A DNA stretch of 6,008 nt, from positions 1 to 6,008 of the forward strand of contig QHXA01000259.1 in the NCBI GenBank assembly GCA_003222755.1. The letters run 5' to 3'. The notes under the pieces were generated by a model. That model was not told where the DNA came from and did no database searches. It saw only the letters and a list, made by a program, of their open reading frames with translations. This document shows, piece after piece, positions 1 to 5,110 of the stretch. The translations under genes were made by a program, and so were the position numbers. Source of the DNA: Acidobacteriota bacterium (GTDB lineage: Bacteria; Acidobacteriota; Terriglobia; 20CM-2-55-15). Position 1 is the first letter of the stretch, and each line of letters opens with the position of its first letter.

Positions 1-749
1 AGCGCTTTCCAATCCGGTTCGATGCGCAGGATACCGCCCATCAGATCGGTCACAGTTTCACCGGTGAATGCCTGATGACCCGTGAGCATTTCATACAAGA
101 CGCATCCAAACGCCCATATGTCGGATTGCTCGCCGGCAGCTTGAAGGCGAATCTGCTCCGGTGACATGTAGGCGGCTGTGCCGAGCAGCACATTGTCCTG
201 GGTCGGACCGGCGGTCATCAGCGTCGGCGAGTTGGAGAAGTTCACATCCGGCGCACGAGAATCAATCGATTTGGCAAGACCGAAATCCAAGACCTTCACC
301 TTGGCTGCGCTGCCTTCGGGTGCGAGCATGATGTTCCCGGGCTTGAGATCGCGATGGATAATGTCGCGTTCGTGGGCGGCTTCCAGCGCCTCGGCAATCT
401 GTCTGGCGATTTCCAGCGCATCGTGAAGGGGAAGCCGTCCTCGCTTCAAGCGGTGCTGCAGCGTTTCACCTTCAATGAGCTCCATCACGATGCCGCGCAC
501 GTCACCGGATTCGCAGACGCCGTAAATATGCGCGATGTTGGGGTGATTGAGAGCCGCAAGAATTTGAGCTTCGCGCTGAAATCTAGAAAGCCGGTCCCCG
601 TCGGCGGCGAAGATTTCCGGCAGAACTTTGAACGGTACGTCCCGGCCGAGCTTCGTGTCGCGCGCACGATATACTTCACCCATACCGCCCGCGGCGATGG
701 GCGCGACGATCTCGTAATGATCCAAGCGCATTCCCGCTCTTAGCGCCAT
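1..749 (-). CDS. PknB-type serine/threonine protein kinase, N-terminal 249 residues (runs off left edge)
   Basis: Cytoplasmic Hanks-type kinase domain that transfers phosphate from ATP to Ser/Thr of target proteins; targets are unknown. The translation opens MALRAGMRLDHYEIVAPIAA. Visible motifs are the glycine-rich loop AAGGMGEVYRARD (residues 19-31), the ATP-anchoring lysine K41 in VPFKVLP, the helix-C glutamate E60 in FQREAQIL, the catalytic loop HRDLKPGN (132-139, base D134), the metal-binding DFG (155-157), the activation-segment end GTAAYMSPEQ (190-199) and SDIWAFG (209-215). All catalytic residues are intact. The first glycine of the loop is Ala19, and the usual Ala of the VAxK motif is Pro39. 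The ATG at 749 is chosen because GGGAGGA lies 7 bases upstream and a TATAAT box lies about 45 bases upstream. Relatives usually carry a transmembrane segment and WD40, TPR or TolB-like repeats after the kinase domain, but that part is outside the window. The 5' end is overlapped by the tail of the upstream DCC frame. Confidence 0.95.
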   Translation of the reverse strand, partial: MALRAGMRLDHYEIVAPIAAGGMGEVYRARDTKLGRDVPFKVLPEIFAADGDRLSRFQREAQILAALNHPNIAHIYGVCESGDVRGIVMELIEGETLQHRLKRGRLPLHDALEIARQIAEALEAAHERDIIHRDLKPGNIMLAPEGSAAKVKVLDFGLAKSIDSRAPDVNFSNSPTLMTAGPTQDNVLLGTAAYMSPEQIRLQAAGEQSDIWAFGCVLYEMLTGHQAFTGETVTDLMGGILRIEPDWKA

Positions 750-1170
750 GGTGAGTCCTCCCTTTCCTAGTGTGCTTGAACGAGTGCGGCAGATTATACC
801 CGAGAAAACTGGAACGAGATAGCCAGGCGCCGAACCCGGCGAACCGCCAGAGTCCCCCCATGTACCATGCGACGCGCAGGGCAGCGGCGGAACGAAACCA
901 TAGCTTCGCATCACCTTTGCCGCTCGATTCAAGCCAAACAATTGAATCGACCTCCGTCAATTTGGGGTGCGTGGCCCGAATGGCAGAAGCCATCGCGCCT
1001 TGAAGGGAGGCAAAGCGCAGCGACTGCTGTCGTTCGTGCGCGAGGATAAACTGCACGCTTGCTGTGCAAAACCCACAGGCACCGTCGTATAGCAGAATCG
1101 GATCTACTCCTAGCTGCTCAGGCTGGGTCGTGGAGCGCGTGAGTTCGGTTTGCTGTTCCGGACCCGTCAC
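676..1170 (-). CDS. DCC-family (DUF393) thiol-disulfide oxidoreductase-like protein, C-terminus abnormal
   Basis: Putative small redox protein of the DCC/DUF393 family, named for the DxxCxxC motif. The motif is LLYDGACGFC at residues 26-35, with Cys32 and Cys35, followed by family-typical SVQFILAHER (38-47), LRFASLQG (51-58), SIVWLE (76-81) and FRSAAALRVAWYMGGLWR (92-109). The molecular function of the family is not firmly known. The chosen start is GTG at 1170 because GGAG lies 7 bases upstream; the frame is open to 1530, but that extension is encoded by repeat DNA and has no family likeness. Family members normally end in a conserved stretch resembling 'VPxxxRDxVYxxVAxNRYxxFG', which is absent here. 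After Trp116 the frame reads an unrelated, Arg-rich tail and stops only at 676, inside the kinase gene and out of frame with it. A frameshift or decayed 3' end is likely, so this may be a pseudogene. Confidence 0.75.
   Translation of the reverse strand: MTGPEQQTELTRSTTQPEQLGVDPILLYDGACGFCTASVQFILAHERQQSLRFASLQGAMASAIRATHPKLTEVDSIVWLESSGKGDAKLWFRSAAALRVAWYMGGLWRFAGFGAWLSRSSFLGYNLPHSFKHTRKGRTHHGAKSGNALGSLRDRRAHRRGRYG
757..763 (-). promoter_or_regulatory. Ribosome binding site of the kinase gene
   Basis: The minus strand reads GGGAGGA, then the 7 bases CTCACC plus the adjoining base, then ATG. This is close to an ideal Shine-Dalgarno sequence and spacing. It fixes the kinase start at 749 rather than at the later in-frame ATG (codon 7). 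Confidence 0.7.
793..798 (-). promoter_or_regulatory. Candidate -10 box (TATAAT) for the kinase gene
   Basis: A perfect TATAAT on the minus strand, read 798 to 793 and preceded by GGG, would start transcription near 786. That gives a leader of about 37 bases before the kinase ATG at 749. No good -35 match lies 16-18 bases upstream (the hexamer at 17 bases is TATCTC), so this is a -10-only call. It lies inside the C-terminal part of the DCC reading frame. Confidence 0.45.
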
Positions 1171-1177
1171 ACACTCA

Positions 1178-1181
1178 CTCC
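1178..1181 (-). promoter_or_regulatory. Ribosome binding site deciding the GTG start of the DCC gene
   Basis: GGAG on the minus strand (within GGTGGAG) lies 7 bases upstream of the GTG at 1170. The position matches the expected N-terminus, about 25 residues before the first beta strand of the DCC domain. No ATG lies in frame between here and the domain. Confidence 0.5.
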
Positions 1182-1339
1182 ACCGGAAGGGACGACGGCC
1201 TTTGGGAACTCCAGTGCTGTTTCTTGTTTTTGCCGCTTGGCGGATTGCCGGATTTTGAAGAAACATCGGTGAGGGCGCGTCGGCTTGAGTCCACATTGGC
1301 GCAGACATCGCGAGAGCGCCAAGGCCACGGCACGGATAC

Positions 1340-1407
1340 GGAAATTCAAGCGGGCCGGACAAGATAGGGGAGCGAGCCGCAGTAGAGCAAGAATTTCCGG
1401 GCGGGCG
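1340..1407. repeat. Composite repeat, copy 1: 46-base module A joined directly to 22-base module B
   Basis: Bases 1340-1385 match 4834-4879 exactly (46 of 46), in the same orientation. Bases 1386-1407 match 4952-4973 exactly (22 of 22). In this copy A and B are adjacent. The unit has inverted ends, GGAAATTC at 1340-1347 and GAATTTCC at 1391-1398, so 1340-1398 looks like a small palindromic (REP- or MITE-like) element of 59 bases. It encodes nothing recognisable. Confidence 0.85.
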
Positions 1408-1418
1408 AAATGCTCCGG

Positions 1419-1513
1419 AAATCCCCTCCTTTTGAAGGAGGGGTGGCCGCGCTGCCAAATAAAATATCGCCGAAGGCATCCTTTTAAAGGTGCGGACGGG
1501 GTGGTAAGTCATG
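1419..1513 (+). repeat. Inverted repeat, left copy, carrying its own hairpin
   Basis: This copy pairs with 1528-1619 on the opposite strand. The outer 29 bases match at 28 positions (1419-1447 against 1619-1591) and the inner 14 bases at 13 (1500-1513 against 1541-1528); the middle has diverged. It contains a perfect local hairpin, CCCCTCCTT / TTG loop / AAGGAGGGG, at 1423-1443. The pattern of an AAGGAGGGGTGGC core and a GACGGGGTGGT end recalls repeats I associate with environmental bacterial genomes. That resemblance is from memory and was not searched. Confidence 0.8.
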
Positions 1514-1527
1514 AGGGATAGATCCGG

Positions 1528-1619
1528 CATGTCTTACCACCCTGTCTGCGCCCGCTACGGTGGCTTCGCGGCATTTTCTTGATGGGCGCAGCCACCCCTC
1601 CTTCAAAAGGAGCGGATTT
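1528..1619 (-). repeat. Inverted repeat, right copy
   Basis: Reverse-orientation partner of 1419-1513, separated from it by 14 bases (1514-1527). Its local hairpin at 1595-1615 has one mismatch (C1597 opposite C1613). Together the two copies form an imperfect palindrome of 201 bases, about 80 bases beyond the DUF5916 stop codon and upstream of the DCC gene. In RNA the two could pair with each other or each fold alone. Confidence 0.8.
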
Positions 1620-1699
1620 TAAACATCCTCCATCACCGCCGATTCATCTGTTACGGTCCAGTGGCCGATGAAAGGCTCAGAAGAACATCGGACGTGCCA

Positions 1700-4342
1700 C
1701 TACTTGCTGAACCAATAAGAGAGCCGGACCAAGAAGATGTCGTTAGGATGCGCCGTGAAAAGGCGCGCTGCATCGCGCCGCGGCGAGAACATGCCGGGGT
1801 CCGAGAGGTCCTGGCGATTTTCGGTCCAGACCAGATAAAGAGTGGAGCCCAGTTTCCACTCCCAGCGAAAGACGGCGTTGACGCGAAGGGATTTGAAATT
1901 GAAGTCGGGGTTGCTGAAGCTGAACGGTTGCGGCGTGCCCGTACTGTTCGGGGTCACGCTGTACTGATTCTCGCTGTCGAGACGAATGGCCCCGATGTCG
2001 CGGCCATAGCGAAGGAATGAAAACATATTCCGCTCGGCGAATTCCTTCAAGTCCCAGTAGCGCCCGACGGAAATCAGCGGCTGCGCAAAAATCTGCAATG
2101 ACATCTTCGGACTGAGAATCCAATTCGCTCTTGTCGTCAATGAAATCTGGGACTGGTCGAGGTCGGCGAAGACATAGCGCGTGCCATAAGTCCTAAGGGC
2201 GGTCGGATCGTTGGCCGCCGTGACATATTGGGCTGGGTTTCGGGACCTGAAAAACTCCGGTCCACTCGATAGGGAAATCGACGGCGTCGGTTTCCAGTTC
2301 ACACCAACGTTTCCGTTGTAGTCCCAGCCACCGCCCTTATTGGAGCTGTGGCCGATACCGGTATTGAACGAGATTTTCTTGCGACCGTCGGTGCCGAACC
2401 CGGCGTTGATGAAGTATCCAGCCGGGGTCGTCGCCACGGGGCCGCCTCGCGTCAGGCGATCGTCCTGCGTTTCACGAAACAGTCCGAGGCTGCCATTGAC
2501 GGACCAGTAGTTCAACAGGGTCGCGTTGCCAAAGACGAATCCGCCATCGTGAAGTTTCTGTCTTCCGTAATTCCACGTGAACGATTTCGCGACCGTAAGG
2601 CCGCGCTCTCGAGTCAGACGATCCGGAGTCGGCTTTCTCCAGAACCAGGCCACATGCGCACCGGCGACATCGCCGCCGCTCTGGAAGCCGAGATCGTTGG
2701 ACTCAAACCCGGGACTCACTCCCCACAGAGCTGCGTTGACGCCCATATTGCCCTGGTTCTTGTTCAGATTCACGCTGCCGGTCCATCCGCGCAGTGACGT
2801 CAGACCAGGCTTGAATTTCACGTGTGGCGCGTCGGGCCGCTGGAAGTAATGCTGAGCAGACTGCTGCAGCGTTTCCATCGCAGCAGGACTTCCGCTCACA
2901 CTGCTGCCGGCCAACCTCCCCGTCACCACCCAATCACGACGCGAGTCCAGGAACACATAGGCATCGCCTCCGGCAACATACGCTCGTTTCGTCAGCAGAT
3001 CGCTCAGGTCGGATTGCCGCAGGTTACGCTGAACCGCTGTCGCCAGGAATCCGAAGCCCACACGATTCTTCTCGCGTTGGACTCTGCCGGCGGCGTAGTT
3101 CGTTAGTGGCTCGACTTCGGTCTCAAAACGCTGAACACCGGTTGCGACTTTAGCGTATTTGCGGTCGGTTGCCGCTTCGACCAAACCGAACGTCCACCCT
3201 TGGCTCGTTTTCCCTGTGATTTTTCCGGCTCCGAGAATCGTTGTCGCGCGTGGCATATCAATGAAATCGCCGGAAGGCGAGCCCTGAGGCGCGCGTCCGA
3301 TTCGTCGTGAATAAAACAGGTCCGGCTCATTCCGGTTGAATCCGAAGAAATTGGTGGCGCCGCCCTTGCCGAAATTCCCGAATATGTTTGCGCCTTCCAG
3401 GAAGAACGGCCGCTTTTCCGGAAAGAATGTTTCGAACGCGCTAAGATTCACGACCGCGGGATCGACTTCGACCTGGCCGAAATCCGGATTAACCGTCGCA
3501 TCGAGCGTGACGTTGCTGTTGACGCCATATTTGATATCTACGCCCGTCGAGCCAAACAGGCGTGAGCCGCTGTTGAACGGGTCATTCGGCGCTGACGGCC
3601 GGATGAATTCCGCGCGCCCGGCGACGTACGGCATCAAATCCAGGTGCGATGCCGACTCGATGTCGTCCAGACCATCCAGGTCATCCATGCGCGATGCGGT
3701 CCCGCTCTCATTCTTGTGAACGAGATGAAGCCATGACGTCTCGTTTTTGCGGTGGATGTAACGCGCCGCATTGATGCCCCAGACCTGCTTCGACGATTTG
3801 GGAAAGCGAAGTTGTGAAAAGGGAATTCGAATTTCCGCCATCCAGCCGTCATCGGTGAGGCGAACGGCCGACTCCCATACTCCGTCCCATGAGAAATCGG
3901 TGTTCGTGTCATTCGAAAGGATCGCATCCCTCTGCACACCCGCGGCGCTGACGATGAAGACCGCACCCGTCAGACGGTCGTGATGAGGGCTGAGCTGGAT
4001 GATGAAATAATCGGCGCTCGGTTCGTCATCACGGCGGGAAAGCTGTCGCACGATCTTGCCGGGTTCCTTGTCCCGCAACCGGACGCCGAAATAGATGTTC
4101 GCCTCGTCATAAAGGATGCGCAGTTCCGATTGCTCCGTAGCCGGCTTTCCTTCGTCGGGATCTCGCTGGGTAAACGCCGTTTCAGGAACGGAGGTTTCCC
4201 AGACCCTCTCATTCAGCGTTCCATCGATTTCAATCTTCTCTGACGTTCGCGCGGCATGAACGACGTGGGTTTGCGCTCGCGACACGCCGGCACAGAAGAA
4301 GCCGAGCAAGACAGCAAATACAACCGCATGCCGGTTCACCAT
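1700..4342 (-). CDS. DUF5916 family protein with N-terminal CBM9-like domain, predicted outer-membrane beta-barrel
   Basis: Secreted 880-residue protein of unknown precise function. Residues 1-24 form a signal peptide (basic MVNRH, hydrophobic AVVFAVLLGFFCAGV, then SRAQT, with likely cleavage after SRA or AQ). Residues about 36-210 resemble the CBM9-like sandwich domain of this family: IEIDGTLNERVWE (37-49), LRILYDEANIYFGVRLRD (74-91), SWDGVWESAV (151-160) and GWMAEIRIPFSQLRF (166-180). From about 230 comes the DUF5916 part, with the hallmark DATVNPDFGQVEVDP (281-295) and FFPEKRPFFLEGANIF (306-321). The rest alternates polar and aromatic residues like beta strands and ends LVRLSYWFSK, a near-terminal aromatic strand as in barrel proteins. 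Carbohydrate binding is suggested by the fold only. Length is typical of the family and I see no break. The start is ATG 4342: an in-frame TAG lies three codons upstream. It has no Shine-Dalgarno sequence and appears to be transcribed alone. Confidence 0.92.
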   Translation of the reverse strand: MVNRHAVVFAVLLGFFCAGVSRAQTHVVHAARTSEKIEIDGTLNERVWETSVPETAFTQRDPDEGKPATEQSELRILYDEANIYFGVRLRDKEPGKIVRQLSRRDDEPSADYFIIQLSPHHDRLTGAVFIVSAAGVQRDAILSNDTNTDFSWDGVWESAVRLTDDGWMAEIRIPFSQLRFPKSSKQVWGINAARYIHRKNETSWLHLVHKNESGTASRMDDLDGLDDIESASHLDLMPYVAGRAEFIRPSAPNDPFNSGSRLFGSTGVDIKYGVNSNVTLDATVNPDFGQVEVDPAVVNLSAFETFFPEKRPFFLEGANIFGNFGKGGATNFFGFNRNEPDLFYSRRIGRAPQGSPSGDFIDMPRATTILGAGKITGKTSQGWTFGLVEAATDRKYAKVATGVQRFETEVEPLTNYAAGRVQREKNRVGFGFLATAVQRNLRQSDLSDLLTKRAYVAGGDAYVFLDSRRDWVVTGRLAGSSVSGSPAAMETLQQSAQHYFQRPDAPHVKFKPGLTSLRGWTGSVNLNKNQGNMGVNAALWGVSPGFESNDLGFQSGGDVAGAHVAWFWRKPTPDRLTRERGLTVAKSFTWNYGRQKLHDGGFVFGNATLLNYWSVNGSLGLFRETQDDRLTRGGPVATTPAGYFINAGFGTDGRKKISFNTGIGHSSNKGGGWDYNGNVGVNWKPTPSISLSSGPEFFRSRNPAQYVTAANDPTALRTYGTRYVFADLDQSQISLTTRANWILSPKMSLQIFAQPLISVGRYWDLKEFAERNMFSFLRYGRDIGAIRLDSENQYSVTPNSTGTPQPFSFSNPDFNFKSLRVNAVFRWEWKLGSTLYLVWTENRQDLSDPGMFSPRRDAARLFTAHPNDIFLVRLSYWFSK

Positions 4343-4347
4343 AAGGC

Positions 4348-4378
4348 GCTATACGAATTCTCTACCGTCCATGTTCAA
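4348..4378 (-). promoter_or_regulatory. Candidate promoter of the DUF5916 gene, possibly giving a leaderless mRNA
   Basis: The minus strand carries TTGAAC (4378-4373), a 19-base spacer, and TATAGC (4353-4348); read one base earlier the -10 is GTATAG with an 18-base spacer. Only 5 bases separate TATAGC from the ATG at 4342, so transcription would begin at or next to the start codon. The lack of any Shine-Dalgarno sequence upstream of this ATG agrees with a leaderless transcript. The hexamers are imperfect and the spacing is long. Confidence 0.4.
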
Positions 4379-4380
4379 TC

Positions 4381-4476
4381 GTAGGCGCCGGCTTTATGCC
4401 GGCGCGGCGGCCGATAGGCCGCTCCGGAACAAGCCGAACTGTCGTTCGTCCGCGACCGGCTAAAGCCGGCGCCTAC
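4381..4476. repeat. 96-base inverted repeat with 16-base perfect arms and an inner hairpin
   Basis: GTAGGCGCCGGCTTTA at 4381-4396 is the exact reverse complement of 4461-4476. The similarity continues inward with one extra base (GCCGGCGCGG against GCCGGTCGCGG). The interior holds a second small hairpin, GCGGCC / GATA / GGCCGC, at 4407-4422. It could extrude as a cruciform or fold as a branched RNA. It ends only two bases from the candidate -35 box of the DUF5916 gene. It lacks a T-run. Confidence 0.85.
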
Positions 4477-4505
4477 AAACGCTGCTGTACGTCCGTTGAG
4501 CAAAG

Positions 4506-4697
4506 TTGGCACAGCCAACATACTTCCATACCGTTGATGGATACGTTGTGATTACGGCAACGGATTGGGCCCGGGCCCTTCTCAGTGGAAACAGTATCGC
4601 TCCTAAACAAGCGGAGATGTTCGCCGACATCGCAAAGGGCAAGGGCATCATCATCGATTGCCGTTATGCCGCCACATCTCCAGCCAGCGGCGGATAG
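4506..4697 (+). pseudogene. Short remnant, possibly from an S41-type (tail-specific) peptidase
   Basis: An open frame of 63 codons read from a TTG, with an in-frame TGA just upstream at 4497. It encodes YFHTVDGYVVITATDWARAL and then AEMFADIAKGKGIIIDCRY. The second stretch resembles the segment of S41/tricorn-like peptidases where a helix leads into a buried strand, commonly of the form 'MFxxLxxtkgIIxDxRgyp'. No catalytic Ser/Lys region is present and the frame ends in a few Gly/Ser-rich codons. It has no ribosome binding site and lies between an inverted repeat and a hairpin. I read it as debris of a lost gene. The family assignment rests on one motif and is tentative; it could also be an unrelated frame. 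Confidence 0.3.
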
Positions 4698-4709
4698 CTT
4701 GTTTCTCCG

Positions 4710-4738
4710 TAACTTCTCTGCGTCTCGCGGAGAAGTTA
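4710..4738. repeat. Strong hairpin (stem 13 with one G-T pair, loop TCT)
   Basis: TAACTTCTC (4710-4718) pairs with GAGAAGTTA (4730-4738). The stem continues through a T-G pair and GCG/CGC to a TCT loop at 4723-4725. No T-run follows it on either strand, so a classical intrinsic terminator is unlikely. It is probably a dispersed palindromic repeat or a structural RNA element of a neighbouring transcript. Confidence 0.65.
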
Positions 4739-4833
4739 TAAAAATAGCACCGAAAGCTGCGCGCTGAAAGCTGATGGCTGGTGCGCGCGGCGGCCGAACC
4801 CTCCACGTTTGGTTACGGCCACAGGCCGCGCTA

Positions 4834-4973
4834 GGAAATTCAAGCGGGCCGGACAAGATAGGGGAGCGAGCCGCAGTAGGATGCACGGGAGAAATCCCCG
4901 TCATCATAGGTTTTATGTAAACCTTGGGTGACAGCAGGCGAGCGCAGATTTAGCAAGAATTTCCGGGCGGGCG
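4834..4973. repeat. Composite repeat, copy 2: modules A and B separated by 72 bases
   Basis: Module A (4834-4879, 46 bases) and module B (4952-4973, 22 bases) are exact matches to 1340-1385 and 1386-1407. Here they are separated by 72 bases (4880-4951) absent from copy 1. The inverted ends GGAAATTC (4834-4841) and GAATTTCC (4957-4964) are kept. The extra segment contains two small stems, ACGGG/CCCGT (4885-4901) and AGGTTT/AAACCT (4908-4924). Confidence 0.85.
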
Positions 4974-5110
4974 GCGTTCAGAACTTTGCAAACCGAATCG
5001 CCGATACGCTGGAAGATGCTGCCCACTACTTCAGCCGTTTTGAAAGAACCCGAGTAAAAAGAAATCTAGAGACTGTGCAGTGGCAATTCTTTAAGCTGCA
5101 ATCGCACTAA
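4928..5110 (+). CDS. Small unidentified ORF meeting brkB tail to tail, possibly a 5'-truncated gene
   Basis: A 60-codon frame from GTG 4928 to TAA 5108-5110, overlapping the brkB stop by 4 bases. The N-terminal third is encoded by the 72-base segment and by repeat module B (SKNFRAGG). The part after the repeat, VQNFANRIADTLEDAAHYFS and on to FKLQSH, is amphipathic and helix-like. It looks more protein-like than the other frames here. I do not recognise the family. It has no Shine-Dalgarno sequence. Either the repeat cut off the front of an older gene, leaving its last 45 or so codons, or the frame is fortuitous. Confidence 0.25.
   Translation: MTAGERRFSKNFRAGGVQNFANRIADTLEDAAHYFSRFERTRVKRNLETVQWQFFKLQSH

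Larger units (their letters stand above)
1171..1699. other. 529-base gap between the DUF5916 and DCC genes, without a convincing gene
   Basis: The interval is mostly repeat DNA: a 46+22-base composite repeat (1340-1407) and a pair of inverted repeats (1419-1619). The segment 1171-1339 has open frames on both strands, including one whose TGA overlaps the DCC GTG as GTGTGA. None shows a recognisable domain, and the longer frames run into the repeats. The segment 1620-1699 follows the DUF5916 stop codon and shows no hairpin with a T-run, so no classical intrinsic terminator is visible. Confidence 0.6.
4343..5106. other. 764-base gap between brkB-type and DUF5916 genes, rich in repeats and gene debris
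   Basis: From left to right it holds the DUF5916 promoter candidate, a 96-base inverted repeat (4381-4476), a short peptidase-like remnant (4506-4697), a strong hairpin (4710-4738), a GC-rich stretch with GCGGCC/GGCCGC arms (4790-4829), the split copy of the composite repeat (4834-4973), and a short plus-strand ORF reaching the brkB stop. The longest minus-strand frame here (4473-4907) has no family likeness and crosses repeat A, so I do not call it. Confidence 0.6.

Noticed and set aside
178..743. Plus-strand open frames across the kinase region
   Set aside because: They are antisense to a kinase domain with all catalytic motifs intact and show no domain of their own.
1167..1349. 60-codon minus-strand ORF whose TGA overlaps the DCC GTG, suggesting coupled translation
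   Set aside because: It begins at a TTG inside repeat module A, has no ribosome binding site that I can see and no recognisable domain; the overlap may be chance.
1423..1443. Intrinsic terminator at the CCCCTCCTT hairpin
   Set aside because: The stem is good but no T-run follows on either strand, and the same hairpin is part of a repeat unit present twice.
1171..1530. Longer N-terminus for the DCC protein (frame open to 1530)
   Set aside because: The extension is encoded by repeat DNA and has no family likeness. The same RSPILSGPLEFP peptide appears in an unrelated frame at the second repeat copy, and a GTG with a good ribosome binding site lies at 1170.
1340..1619. CRISPR array
   Set aside because: Repeats are two-copy, inverted or far apart, with no regular spacer pattern and no cas genes.
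1661..4243. Several plus- and minus-strand ORFs of 60-150 codons within 1700-4342
   Set aside because: They are alternate-frame readings of the intact DUF5916 gene and match no known family pattern.
4473..4907. 144-residue minus-strand ORF in the gap
   Set aside because: It runs through repeat module A and the hairpin, has low-complexity Arg/Pro-rich composition and no domain.
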